NCBI RefSeq assembly: GCF_043555935.1
Contig: NZ_JBIGIB010000003.1
Location: 744,001-808,000 of the forward strand
DNA length: 64,000 bases
Direction of reading: 5' to 3'
DNA from: Pelomonas baiyunensis
GTDB taxonomy: Bacteria > Pseudomonadota > Gammaproteobacteria > Burkholderiales > Burkholderiaceae_C
The notes under the pieces are model-generated. The model saw only the letters and a list, made by a program, of their open reading frames with translations, was not told where the DNA came from and did no database searches. Below, one piece after another: positions 8,797-17,561 of the stretch (the first letter of the stretch is position 1; every line of letters starts with the position of its first letter). The translations under genes and the position numbers were made by a program.

Positions 8797-9876
8797 ATGT
8801 TTGCCAACTTGTCCATCGCCCAGCGCGTTGCGCTGTACCTCGGCCTCACGGTCGCCCTGCAAGTGCATGTGATCGCCGGGGTGCTGATGGGCATGTCGGC
8901 AGGTTGGTTGATCGGCGGCAGCCTGGTGCTGGGCGGGCTGATCGCGCTGATCTACATCGACGGCGCCAAGAGCACCGGCGACTTCCTGCGCGACCTGATG
9001 GGCGGCGCCTCCAGCATGAGCGAGGGCGACCTGCGCGACGACATCGTGCTGCGCGGCAACGCGTCGGCGCGGGCCGGCATGTCCATGATGCTCAAGCTGC
9101 AAACCACGCTGCGCAGCATGATGGGCACGCTGCGCGACGGTGCCGAGCAGGTGAACACCGCCGCCACCGAAATCGCCGCCGGCAACCTGGACCTCTCGCA
9201 GCGCACCGAGCAGGGCAGCGCCGACCTGCAGCAAGCCGCCAGCTCCATGCGCCAGATGACCGAGGCCGCGCGCCACAGCAGCGAGGCCATGGTCGAGGCC
9301 AGCCAACTGGCGCAGAACACCTCCACCCAGGCGCGCCAAAGCGGTGAGGTGGTGCTGCACGCGGTGGAAGCGATGAACGGCGTGAGCCAGAGCAGCCGCA
9401 AGATCGCCGACATCATTGGCGTGATCGACGGCATCGCCTTCCAGACCAACATCCTTGCGCTGAACGCTGCCGTGGAAGCTGCGCGTGCGGGCGAGCAGGG
9501 CCGGGGCTTTGCGGTGGTGGCGTCCGAAGTGCGGTCGCTCGCGCAGCGCTCGGCCGGCGCGGCCAAGGAAATCAAGACGCTGATCAACGCCAGCGTGGAG
9601 CAGGTGGACGCCGGCTCGCGCCTGGTGAACGACGCCGGCACGCAGATGCAGGACGTGGTGGCCAGCGTGGAGCGTGTGGCCTCGCTGATCAAGGACGCCA
9701 CCGAACTGGCCCGCACCCAGAGCGCCGGCCTGCGCGACATCGCCGACTCGGTGGACCGGCTGGATCAGTCCATGCAGCAGAACGCTGCGCTGGTGGAAGA
9801 GGGCGCGGCCGCGGCCGAGAGCCTGAAGTCGCAGGCCCAGCGGCTCAACGAGCTGGTGGGCCGCTTCCGCACCTGA
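8797..9876 (+). CDS. Methyl-accepting chemotaxis protein without periplasmic sensor
   Basis: A 359-residue chemoreceptor. Two hydrophobic segments (about residues 12-32 and 34-54) are joined by only a few residues, so there is no periplasmic ligand domain. A short HAMP-like stretch (about 55-105) leads to the signalling domain, whose hairpin tip IAFQTNILALNAAVEAARAG is the hallmark that contacts CheA and CheW. Methylation helices with E/Q pairs flank it on both sides. The C terminus lacks a CheR-docking pentapeptide. ATG 8797 follows GGAG (8785-8788). The protein probably senses a membrane or cytoplasmic signal. No other che genes are in the window. Confidence 0.9.
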   Translation: MFANLSIAQRVALYLGLTVALQVHVIAGVLMGMSAGWLIGGSLVLGGLIALIYIDGAKSTGDFLRDLMGGASSMSEGDLRDDIVLRGNASARAGMSMMLKLQTTLRSMMGTLRDGAEQVNTAATEIAAGNLDLSQRTEQGSADLQQAASSMRQMTEAARHSSEAMVEASQLAQNTSTQARQSGEVVLHAVEAMNGVSQSSRKIADIIGVIDGIAFQTNILALNAAVEAARAGEQGRGFAVVASEVRSLAQRSAGAAKEIKTLINASVEQVDAGSRLVNDAGTQMQDVVASVERVASLIKDATELARTQSAGLRDIADSVDRLDQSMQQNAALVEEGAAAAESLKSQAQRLNELVGRFRT

Positions 9877-9896
9877 TGTGCCGGGGGCGGGCCCGA

Positions 9897-10799
9897 TCAG
9901 CCCGCCAGGCTGCCGAAGGCGCGGTCCAGCAGGTCGCTGGACGCCACGAGTGCGGCCCGCTCGGCCCGGTCCATGGCCGGTGCAGTGGCCTCCAGCGCGC
10001 CAGCGGCGCCCACCAGGGCCGGCAGTGACAGCGCCACGCCGTTGTCCTGCACGCGGCTGACGGGCAACAGGCGGCGTTCGTCGTTGACGATGCAGCCGAT
10101 CAGCTCGGCCGTGACCAGGCCGATGGCGTGGTTGGTGGCCCCCTTTCGCTGGATGACCTCGTAGGCCGCGCGGCGCACCTGTTGCGTGAGCGCCGCCTCG
10201 TCCTCGGCCTGCCAGCCGGGCCAATCGCGCAGCGCCGTGCCGCCCACCCGCGCGCCGGACCACAGCGGCACGGACGAGTCGCCGTGCTCGCCCACCACCT
10301 GTGCATGCACCGACTGCGTGGCCACGCCCAAGCGCACCGCCAGCCGCTCGCGCAGTCGGGCGGTGTCCAGCAGCGTGCCGGTGCCCATCACCCGCTCGGG
10401 CGGCAGGCCGCTGGCGGCTTGCACCACGCGGGTCAGCACATCCACGGGGTTGGTGACGACGATGACGATGCCCGCAAAGCCCTTGAGCGCCACCCCCATG
10501 CCCGCGGCAATGCGGGCGTTGTCGCGCAGCAGGTCGAGCCGGCTTTCGTCGGGCCGGCCGTTGCGGCCTGCGGCCAGCACCACCACATCGGCGTCGCGCA
10601 TCTGCGCCAGCGGCACCGCGCGCACCTCGCACGGCGGGTAGAACGCGGCGCCGTCGGTCAGGTCCAGGGCCTCGCCTTCGGCCACCGCGGCACGCGTGTC
10701 GTGCAACCAGAGTTCCCGGCCGTGGCCGGCCAGCAGGGTGGAGAACGCGACGCTGGTGCCAACCCAGCCGGTGCCGATGATGCCGATGCGAGCTTTCAT
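9897..10799 (-). CDS. Lactate/malate dehydrogenase-family oxidoreductase
   Basis: A 300-residue NAD-dependent 2-hydroxyacid dehydrogenase of the LDH/MDH fold. The Rossmann motif is IGIIGTGWVGTS (5-16). TNPVDVLT, the Asp145/Arg148 pair in GTLLDTARLR and the catalytic His172 in GEHGDSSVPLWS are intact, and Arg87 (Arg109 in LDH numbering) is present. The specificity position, normally Gln102 in LDH or Arg102 in MDH, appears to be Gly81 in GRNGRPDESR. The substrate is therefore uncertain. The start at ATG 10799 places the Rossmann fold at the N terminus; longer starts add unrelated sequence. It is divergent from an ABC transporter. Confidence 0.85.
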   Translation of the reverse strand: MKARIGIIGTGWVGTSVAFSTLLAGHGRELWLHDTRAAVAEGEALDLTDGAAFYPPCEVRAVPLAQMRDADVVVLAAGRNGRPDESRLDLLRDNARIAAGMGVALKGFAGIVIVVTNPVDVLTRVVQAASGLPPERVMGTGTLLDTARLRERLAVRLGVATQSVHAQVVGEHGDSSVPLWSGARVGGTALRDWPGWQAEDEAALTQQVRRAAYEVIQRKGATNHAIGLVTAELIGCIVNDERRLLPVSRVQDNGVALSLPALVGAAGALEATAPAMDRAERAALVASSDLLDRAFGSLAG

Positions 10800-10941
10800 G
10801 GCCACAGTATGGCCGCCGGCGCGCCCGGTTGGCGCCGGGGTGGCGGCGATTCGCGCCCCGGGCTTGCCGTTCGTCGCAGCCGGCTGCACCCGATGCGGCG
10901 GCTTGCCTAGCATGCGGCGCATTCCTTCAGGAGAACACGGC

Positions 10942-11871
10942 ATGACGGACGAGGTGTTGGTGGCCCGGGGCCTGCGCAAGGCCTATGGCGCGCGGGTGGC
11001 GGTGCAGGACGTGAGCCTCACGCTGCGCCGGGGCGAGGTGCTGGGGCTGCTGGGCCCCAACGGGGCGGGCAAGTCCACCACCGTGGGCATGCTTTGCGGC
11101 CTGACCCGGCCCGACGCCGGTGAGGTGACGCTGTCCGGCGGGGTGACGCTGGCCGCCGACGAGGCCGCGTACAAGCGCCGCATCGGCCTCGTGCCGCAAG
11201 ACATTGCGCTGTACGAGGACCTCCCCGCCCGCATGAACCTGAGTCTGTGCGGTGCGTTGTACGGTCTGCCGGCCGAGGTCATCCGCCGCCGCGCCGAGAC
11301 GGTGCTCGCCGCCGTGGGTCTGGCCGACCGCGCCGGCGACAAGCCCGCCACCTTCTCCGGCGGCATGAAGCGGCGGCTGAACATCGCCTGCGCGCTCATG
11401 CACGACCCCGACGTGCTGCTGCTGGACGAGCCCACCGCCGGTGTGGACCCACAAAGCCGCAACGCCATCTTCGACACGCTGGAAGCCCTGAAGGCCCAGG
11501 GCAAGGCGCTGGTCTACACCACGCACTACATGGAAGAGGCCGAACGCCTGGCCGACCACCTCACCATCGTGGACCACGGTCGCGTGGTGGCCAGCGGCAC
11601 GCAGGCCCAGCTGTTCGCGCAGTTGCCGGCGGCGCAAACCCTGCGGGTGGAACTGGACGGCGAGGTGGCCGACGCCGCGCTCGCCGGCCTGCCCGGCGTC
11701 ACGCGTACGGGTCAGCGGCTGGACGTGCAACTCGCTGATGTGGGCCGCGACACGGCCGCGCTGCTGGCGGCCCTGGCCACGCGGGGCGTGAAGGTGCGGG
11801 GCCTCGCCTCGGCCCGCGCCACGCTCGAAGACGTGTTCCTGCAACTCACCGGCCGCGCGCTGCGGGACTGA
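10942..11871 (+). CDS. ABC transporter ATP-binding protein (ABC-2 export type)
   Basis: A 309-residue ATPase. Walker A is GPNGAGKST, the signature is FSGGMKRRLNIA, Walker B is VLLLDEPTAGVDP, and the H-loop is in YTTHYMEEAERL. The C-terminal tail (about 215-309) is the type found in DrrA/YhhJ-class exporters. It pairs with the permease 47 bases downstream and powers export of an unknown compound (drug, lipid or polysaccharide). ATG 10942 has CAGGAG at 10928-10933. Confidence 0.92.
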   Translation: MTDEVLVARGLRKAYGARVAVQDVSLTLRRGEVLGLLGPNGAGKSTTVGMLCGLTRPDAGEVTLSGGVTLAADEAAYKRRIGLVPQDIALYEDLPARMNLSLCGALYGLPAEVIRRRAETVLAAVGLADRAGDKPATFSGGMKRRLNIACALMHDPDVLLLDEPTAGVDPQSRNAIFDTLEALKAQGKALVYTTHYMEEAERLADHLTIVDHGRVVASGTQAQLFAQLPAAQTLRVELDGEVADAALAGLPGVTRTGQRLDVQLADVGRDTAALLAALATRGVKVRGLASARATLEDVFLQLTGRALRD

Positions 11872-11918
11872 ACCCGCCGCACCGAAACCCACCCGCTGAC
11901 GCCCTCGGAGGTTCCCTC

Positions 11919-13253
11919 ATGAATGCCGTACTGGCCCTCGTTCGTGCAGAGCTGTTGCTGCACTTCTCCAACCGCCGCGCGGTGCTGATGAGCATCGTGG
12001 CGCCGATTCTGATTGCCGCGTTCTTCGGCAGCCTGTTCGGCGGCAGCAGCAAGCCCTCCACCATTCCCATCGCCGTGGTCGACCGGGACGACAGCCCGCT
12101 GTCACGCCAGGTGGTGGCGGCGCTGCAGGCCGATGCGCTGCTCAAGACCCAGCTGCTGCCCGAGGCCGACGCCTTGGCCGCGGTGCGTGCCGGCACGTTG
12201 CGGGCCGTGGCTGTGCTGCCGGCCGGCCTGGGCCAGCAGGCCGGGGCGGCGCTGTTCGGCGCCGGCACCAAGCCGGAGATTCAGCTGCATTACGACCCCT
12301 CCCAGGCCAGTGCGCTGGCCGTGGTGCGTGGGTTGCTCGCGCAGACGGTGATGCAGGAGGTCAGCCGCAGCACCTTCAGCGCGCACAGCCCCATGCTGGG
12401 CCAGATGAAGCAGCAGGTGGTGCAGGCGCACGACCTGGACCCCACGCGCCGGGCGGAACTCGTGCGCATGTTCGACAGCATCCAGGCGGTGCAGCAGCGC
12501 GAGGCCGCCGATGCCGCTGCCGCTGCCGCTGCGTCCGCTGCGGGTGCCAAGGGTGCCGCAGGCGGCGCTTCGGCACCGGCCGGGGGCCTGTCCATGCCCT
12601 ACACCACCCGTGAAATCGAGGCCGTGCAAACTTCCGCGAATGCCGCGCCGGCGGCCTACAACAGCTACGCCCATTCGTTCGCTGGCATGGGCGTGCAGTT
12701 CATCCTGATGAGCGGTGTGGAGCTGGGGTTGGGCCTGCTGCTGATGCGCCGCCTGGGCTTGTGGAAGCGCTTGCGGGCTGCACCGCTGTCGCGCACGCAG
12801 CTGCTGGGCAGCCGCATCCTGGCGGGCGCTGCGATTGCACTGGTGGTGTTCACGGTCATCTACGCCGTGGCGATGGCCGCCTTCGGCGTGCGGGTGCGGG
12901 GCAGTGCGGCGGGCCTGGCCCTGGTGCTCGTGTGCTTTTCGCTGCTGACGGCGAGCTTTGGCCTGCTGATTGCGGCACTCGGCCGCACGCCCGAGGCCAC
13001 CCGCGGCCTGGCCATCCTGGCCACGCTGCTGATGGTGATGCTGGGCGGCGCCTGGGTGCCGTCCTTCATCTTCCCGGAGTGGCTGCAAACCGTGTCGCTC
13101 GCCGTGCCCACCCGCTGGGCTGTGGACGCGCTGGACGCCATGACCTGGCGCGGCCAGCCGTTCTCGGCGGCGGTGCTGCCCAGCGCGGTGATGCTCGGGT
13201 TCACCGCCGCGTTCGGTGCGGTCGCGGTGTGGCGGTTTCGGTGGGAGGAGTGA
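11919..13253 (+). CDS. ABC-2 type transporter permease
   Basis: A 444-residue integral membrane partner of the preceding ATPase. One N-terminal membrane helix (about 22-40) is followed by a large extracytoplasmic loop (about 45-255) and then five C-terminal helices, the YhgE/DrrB-like ABC-2 layout. The loop contains an Ala/Gly low-complexity stretch (about residues 190-220). The family's GAW-type motif is seen near VMLGGAWVPSFIFPEWLQ. GGAGG at 11907-11911 precedes ATG 11919. The substrate is unknown. Confidence 0.9.
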   Translation: MNAVLALVRAELLLHFSNRRAVLMSIVAPILIAAFFGSLFGGSSKPSTIPIAVVDRDDSPLSRQVVAALQADALLKTQLLPEADALAAVRAGTLRAVAVLPAGLGQQAGAALFGAGTKPEIQLHYDPSQASALAVVRGLLAQTVMQEVSRSTFSAHSPMLGQMKQQVVQAHDLDPTRRAELVRMFDSIQAVQQREAADAAAAAAASAAGAKGAAGGASAPAGGLSMPYTTREIEAVQTSANAAPAAYNSYAHSFAGMGVQFILMSGVELGLGLLLMRRLGLWKRLRAAPLSRTQLLGSRILAGAAIALVVFTVIYAVAMAAFGVRVRGSAAGLALVLVCFSLLTASFGLLIAALGRTPEATRGLAILATLLMVMLGGAWVPSFIFPEWLQTVSLAVPTRWAVDALDAMTWRGQPFSAAVLPSAVMLGFTAAFGAVAVWRFRWEE

Positions 13254-13452
13254 GGCTCGTGCGGTCAGCGCGACGCCGTTCGTGACGGACTGCACGGTTC
13301 AGGCCTGGGCGTGTCGGCGTCGCCCCGCGACCGTGGGGGCTCGCCGGCACGGCGGGCCGGGGACAGCTTCTGAGAATGCGCGGCGGCCACGAGGGTGGGG
13401 CCCGTGTGCCATGGAGGCGCCCGGGTGCGGAGGCCGTCACTTGGAGCACAAC

Positions 13453-14115
13453 ATGAACATGAAGAAAACGATGCTGGCCTGCGCTGCCGGTCTGGCACTG
13501 AGCTTGGGTCTTGGCGCTGCGCACGCCGCGCCGGTGGTGTGGGACTGGAGCCCGGCCGCCACCGGTGGCGCGGTCACCAACGACGGCTGGAGCAATGGCT
13601 ACAGCGGCCAGCATTTCTATGAGAAGGTGAGCTTCGCGGCAGACACGCTGGTGTCGGGCATCGACATCTTCAACGGCAAGAGTTGGGGCGCCCTGGGCAA
13701 CAGCGCCATGGTCAGCATTCGCGCAGGTGGTGCGGCTGCGCCCGGCGCCGAACTGGCCGCCTACGGCACCACGATTTCGGCTGTCGACAGCAACGGCACC
13801 TCCTCGTCCAACCAGCATCGCCTGCACGCCGATTTCACGGCGTTCCTGATGCAAGCGGGCGTGGACTACTGGATCGGCATGTCCGGCTTTGGTGTGGACT
13901 TCTTCACCCAGACCGGCCTGAACGGCGTGGCCGGTGGTGACGGACGCATGGCGCAATTCAACGGCGTGAACTACTCGCATGCCGCCCCGATCGGCGACAT
14001 GGCCTTCCGCCTGTACGGCGCGGCCGCCAACACCGTGCCCGAGCCGGCCTCGCTGGCCCTGGTGGGCCTGGGCCTGGTGGGCGTCGCTGCCGCTCGCCGC
14101 CGCCGCCAAGCCTGA
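13453..14115 (+). CDS. PEP-CTERM sorting domain protein
   Basis: A 220-residue secreted protein. The signal peptide ends at AHA-AP (about residue 27). The middle is a beta-rich domain full of Gly, Ser, Asn and aromatic residues, with no cysteine in the mature region. The C terminus has the tripartite sorting signal: VPEPAS, a hydrophobic helix (LALVGLGLVGVAAA) and the basic cluster RRRRQ. Exosortase (EpsH) recognises this signal in exopolysaccharide-producing bacteria; no exosortase gene is in the window. The gene is alone and is followed by a strong terminator. Base composition is somewhat less GC-rich than its neighbours, which is typical of these proteins. Confidence 0.93.
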   Translation: MNMKKTMLACAAGLALSLGLGAAHAAPVVWDWSPAATGGAVTNDGWSNGYSGQHFYEKVSFAADTLVSGIDIFNGKSWGALGNSAMVSIRAGGAAAPGAELAAYGTTISAVDSNGTSSSNQHRLHADFTAFLMQAGVDYWIGMSGFGVDFFTQTGLNGVAGGDGRMAQFNGVNYSHAAPIGDMAFRLYGAAANTVPEPASLALVGLGLVGVAAARRRRQA

Positions 14116-14143
14116 TCCAACGGATCGCCCTGAACGGGCTGAA

Positions 14144-14174
14144 GCCCCCGCCGAGTGTTCGGCGGGGGCTTTTT
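14144..14174 (+). terminator. Rho-independent terminator of the PEP-CTERM gene
   Basis: A perfect 11-base stem (GCCCCCGCCGA with TCGGCGGGGGC, loop GTGT) is followed by TTTTT at 14170-14174. It lies 29 bases after the stop and separates this gene from the oppositely oriented signal peptidase. Confidence 0.93.
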
Positions 14175-14191
14175 GCTTTCTGCGGTGCGCC

Positions 14192-14887
14192 TCAGCGAAT
14201 GGCGGTGAGCCAGCGGTCCAGACGCGGCGCCATCCGCCAGCCGTCCTCGCCCAGCCAGTCGGCGGCTACCAGCACGTGGTGCGCCCGGCCGATGAGTTTT
14301 TCGCGCGGCACGGTGCCGATGAAGCGGGAGTCCTCGCTGTTGTCGCGGTTGTCGCCCAGCACGAAGTACTCGCCGGCGGGCACCACGCGTTCGGGCACAT
14401 CGCGCCGGGCCGACACGCCGGGCAGGAACTGCACGGTGTGGGCGCGGGGGCCGAGTTGCTCGGTGGCCCGCACGGCATCCACCGGCCAGCCCGGGGCCAG
14501 CCGCTCGCCCACGGTGTGCACATCGGCGTACTGCAGTGGCGCGCCGTTGATCCACACCGTGCCGTTGTGCATCGCCACCCGGTCACCCGGCAGGCCCACG
14601 ATGCGCTTGATCAGCCGCGTGCCGCCGGCGGGGGAGCTCAGCGTCACCACATCGCCGCGCTGCGGTTCGCCCAGGGGCAGCAGCACCACGTCGGTCAGCG
14701 GCACCTTGAGGTCGTAGGCCAGCCGGTTCACCAGCACCACGTCACCTTCCAGCAGGGTGGGGCGCATGGAGCCGGAGGGGATGGGGTTCCAGTCGGCCAC
14801 CGCGGTGCGGAACAGCGCGAAGCTGAGCAGGAACAGGAGGAAGCCGCGGTTCTCGCGGAGGGGGTGGCGCAGGTTCATGGCCGCCAT
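14192..14887 (-). CDS. lepB: Signal peptidase I
   Basis: About 231 residues, an inner-membrane serine/lysine-dyad protease that removes signal peptides from exported proteins. The nucleophile motif is PSGSMRPTLLEGD, the lysine motif is GTRLIKRIVGLPGD, and the GDNRDNSEDSRFIG box is intact. A single N-terminal membrane segment precedes it (FLLFLLSFALF), so it is shorter than the two-span E. coli LepB. The start is uncertain: ATG 14887 (MAAMNLR), ATG 14878 or a start near 14947 are all in frame and none has a good ribosome site. It is not beside lepA or rnc, so it is probably a second, stand-alone copy. Confidence 0.9.
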   Translation of the reverse strand: MAAMNLRHPLRENRGFLLFLLSFALFRTAVADWNPIPSGSMRPTLLEGDVVLVNRLAYDLKVPLTDVVLLPLGEPQRGDVVTLSSPAGGTRLIKRIVGLPGDRVAMHNGTVWINGAPLQYADVHTVGERLAPGWPVDAVRATEQLGPRAHTVQFLPGVSARRDVPERVVPAGEYFVLGDNRDNSEDSRFIGTVPREKLIGRAHHVLVAADWLGEDGWRMAPRLDRWLTAIR

Positions 14888-15090
14888 GCTGGCGCGCTGC
14901 CGGAGCCGGCGGTGGCGTGGGCGGGCGAATGGCGGGTTCGGCGACATGGATGGCGGCCGGCGCGGGCCGCTGGTCTGTCGCACCGTCGATTGGCGCCCCG
15001 GGCTGGCGACCGGTCGCGCCGGGCTGGCCGCGCCTGTTCGGCAGGGCCAGGATGTACCCATTCCCACTCCCGCCCCTCCAGAGGTTTGCC

Positions 15091-16134
15091 ATGTTCCACA
15101 ACGCTTCCCGCCGCTCTGTCATCGCCCGCCTGGGCGCCGCCGCGCTGATGGCCGCGAGCCTCCTGCCCGCCCTGCCGGCCGCGGCCCAGGTGGGCCTGCA
15201 GCGCAGCGCCTGGGCGGGTGCCGACGTCGGGGTGCCCGAAGGCGTGATCTGGTACCCCAGCCCCGCGCCGGCCACGCCGCAGCGGTTCGGCCCGTTTGAA
15301 GTGGCGGTCACGCCCGGGGCGCCGGTCACGCCGGGCGTGCGGCCGCTGGTGCTGATCTCACACGGCACCGGGGGCCACGAGCTGGGCCATGCCTGGCTGG
15401 CGCGGCAACTGGCCGCCGAGGGCTTCCTGGTGTTGAGCGTTCGCCACCCGGGCGACCATTTCCAGGACCGCAGCGGCGTGACCCGCCCCGACTACCTCGC
15501 CGAGCGCCCGCGCCAGCTCAGCCGCGCGCTCGACGCGCTGTTGGCCGACCCGCAGTGGGGGCCACAGGTGGACACCCGGCGCATTGCCGCCGTGGGTCAC
15601 TCGGCAGGTGGCCACACCGTGCTGGCGCTGGCCGGCGGCCAACCCGACCGCGTGCGGCTGGTCAACCATTGCAGCGCAGCCGGCGCGGGCCTGCAGGGCG
15701 ACGCCGCCATGTGCCGGCTCGGGGGCTTCAGCCCCGACAAGCCGGCGCCCGTGCTGCCCGCCGGCTCGGCCGCGCTGCCGTCGGTGAAGGACGCGCGCAT
15801 CCGCGCGGTGGTGGCCATGTCGCCGCTCGGCCAGGGGCTGGACCTGGACACCCTGGCGGCGCGCGTGGACGTGCCGGTGCTGATCCAGGCCAGCCGGCGC
15901 GACGAGGTGCTGGCCCACGCCTTCCACGGCGGCGCGCTGTGCGCAGCGCTGCCTCGGGCGCAGTGCGTGACGGGCGACCAGGCCGGGCACTTCGCGTTTT
16001 TCCAGGCCGCCACCGGCCCGATGGGCGCCCCCGGCCTGGACCCGGCCTGGGACCCGGCAGGCTTCGACCGCGCCGCCTGGCAGGCCGAAACCAGCGCGCG
16101 CGTGCTGACCTTCCTGAAGACGGCGTTGCGTTGA
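15091..16134 (+). CDS. Secreted alpha/beta hydrolase (dienelactone hydrolase-like)
   Basis: A 347-residue exported hydrolase. A signal peptide (RRS...AAAQ, cut near residue 33) precedes a fold with an oxyanion segment LVLISHGTGG (an HGxGG pattern) and the nucleophile Ser171 in VGHSAGGHT. The probable acid is in the SRRDEV region, and the base is His in DQAGHFAFF. Four cysteines in the mature chain could pair. Relatives are annotated as predicted dienelactone hydrolases or PAF-acetylhydrolase-like esterases, so the substrate is an unknown ester. ATG 15091 has AGAGG just upstream. It converges on the PBP4 gene. Confidence 0.85.
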   Translation: MFHNASRRSVIARLGAAALMAASLLPALPAAAQVGLQRSAWAGADVGVPEGVIWYPSPAPATPQRFGPFEVAVTPGAPVTPGVRPLVLISHGTGGHELGHAWLARQLAAEGFLVLSVRHPGDHFQDRSGVTRPDYLAERPRQLSRALDALLADPQWGPQVDTRRIAAVGHSAGGHTVLALAGGQPDRVRLVNHCSAAGAGLQGDAAMCRLGGFSPDKPAPVLPAGSAALPSVKDARIRAVVAMSPLGQGLDLDTLAARVDVPVLIQASRRDEVLAHAFHGGALCAALPRAQCVTGDQAGHFAFFQAATGPMGAPGLDPAWDPAGFDRAAWQAETSARVLTFLKTALR

Positions 16135-16146
16135 GCGAAGCGGTGT

Positions 16147-17538
16147 TCAGCGGGCCGGCGGGGCGTCCTGCGCGGTCCAGCGCAGCACGGCATCCAGCAC
16201 GCCGCGCGCGGCTTGCGCCTGCGGGTGGTTCACCACGGCCACCATCACCCAGCGTTTGCCGGACGGGGCGTGCACGATGCCGGCCAGCGCCACCACGTCG
16301 CGCAACGAGCCGGTCTTGAGGTGGGCGCGGCCCGTCGCGCCGCCGAAGCGGCCGGGCTGGCGGGTCAGCGTGCCGTCCAGCCCCGCCACCGGCAGCGAGG
16401 CCAGCCATTCGGGCATCCAGGGCTGGTCCCAGCCCCAGCGCAGCAGGGCCGCCAACTGGCCGGGGCTGATGCGGGTTTCGCGCGCCAGCCCCGAGCCGTT
16501 GACGACGCGCGTGGCCGGGGTGCGGCCCGCGTGGGCGTCCAGCCAGGTTTGCAGCCAGGCGGCTGCGGTGTCGGGCGAGGGGGCCGTCACGCCGGCGGCG
16601 CGGGCGGCGCTGAGCAGCACCTGCTGCGCCATCAGGTTGCTGCTGACCTTGTTCATGTCGCGCAACGCTTCGGCCAGCGTCGGGCCGGGCCAGGTCAGTG
16701 TGGGCGCGGTGGAGGGGGCCGGCGCGTCCAGCACCGCGTCGTGCCGCCAGGCGATGCCGGCCTCGCGCAGCAGGACGGTCAGCAGCCGGGCGGGGTAGCT
16801 GGCGGGGTCGGGGTCGGCCAGGGTCCAGGCTTGCTCGCCGCACGCGGCCGGATAGCTGCCGGCAAAGCGCGGGCGCTGGCCAGCCGCCCATTGCAGTTTG
16901 AGCGCGCCCCGCCAGTCGCCGCAGGCGCCGGCGGTGGTGGGCACGGTTTGCGCGGCGTCCAGCGGCGGGTCGGCGGTGATGCGGGCCGTGCTGCCGTCCA
17001 CCCGCACGGTGTAGGTCACGGCCTTGGCGTTCAGCAGCAGGGCTTCGGGTTGGGCGTTGCCCACGCGCCAGGGTTCGCCGTCGAAGTCGCCCGGCTCGGC
17101 CGTGCCCGGCGTGAAGGCGCTGCGATCCAGCCGCAGCGGGCCGCGCAGTTCCGTCAGGTTCAGCCGCCGCAGGCCGGCCCAGAGCCGCTCCAGGCTCAGG
17201 CGCGGGTCGCCGCTGCCTTGCACTGCCAGGCCGCCGTCGTCGGTCAGCCAGACCGGGGTCTGCCATTGCCAGGCGGGGCCGAGGGTGTCGAGCGCCGCCA
17301 GGCTGGTGACCAGCTTGGTCAACGACGCGGGGTTCATCGGCAGCGCGGCCTGCCAGGCCAGCCGGGGCTGGGCTTCGTCCAGCGCCTGCACCACCACGCC
17401 CAGCGCCGAGGCGGGCACCTGGGCCTGCTTCAGTGCGACCTGAACCGCCAGCGGCAGCGCCGATTCCGGGGTGGCGGGGGCCGCCCACAAGCCGAAGGTC
17501 CACCCCCCCAACACCCATGCCAGAACCTGTTTGCGCAT
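16147..17538 (-). CDS. dacB: D-Ala-D-Ala carboxypeptidase/endopeptidase PBP4
   Basis: A 463-residue S13-family penicillin-binding protein that trims and opens peptidoglycan cross-links in the periplasm. A signal peptide is followed by the SxxK motif at Ser72-Lys75 (NPASLTKL). The large inserted domain between SxxK and SxN is typical of PBP4. SSN occurs as NKVSSNLMAQ and KTG in HLKTGSLRD. All three catalytic motifs are intact, unlike the DacA-like protein at 56.4 kb. Its start (ATG 17538) is 23 bases from the divergent tsaB start, so the two share a very short promoter region. Confidence 0.94.
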   Translation of the reverse strand: MRKQVLAWVLGGWTFGLWAAPATPESALPLAVQVALKQAQVPASALGVVVQALDEAQPRLAWQAALPMNPASLTKLVTSLAALDTLGPAWQWQTPVWLTDDGGLAVQGSGDPRLSLERLWAGLRRLNLTELRGPLRLDRSAFTPGTAEPGDFDGEPWRVGNAQPEALLLNAKAVTYTVRVDGSTARITADPPLDAAQTVPTTAGACGDWRGALKLQWAAGQRPRFAGSYPAACGEQAWTLADPDPASYPARLLTVLLREAGIAWRHDAVLDAPAPSTAPTLTWPGPTLAEALRDMNKVSSNLMAQQVLLSAARAAGVTAPSPDTAAAWLQTWLDAHAGRTPATRVVNGSGLARETRISPGQLAALLRWGWDQPWMPEWLASLPVAGLDGTLTRQPGRFGGATGRAHLKTGSLRDVVALAGIVHAPSGKRWVMVAVVNHPQAQAARGVLDAVLRWTAQDAPPAR

Positions 17539-17561
17539 GACCCGAAAGTTACACTGCCCCG

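Noticed and set aside
12490..12590. The Ala/Gly-rich stretch in the ABC permease as a frameshift or insertion.
   Set aside because: The reading frame and membrane segments on both sides are in register, and such loops are common in this permease class in high-GC genomes.
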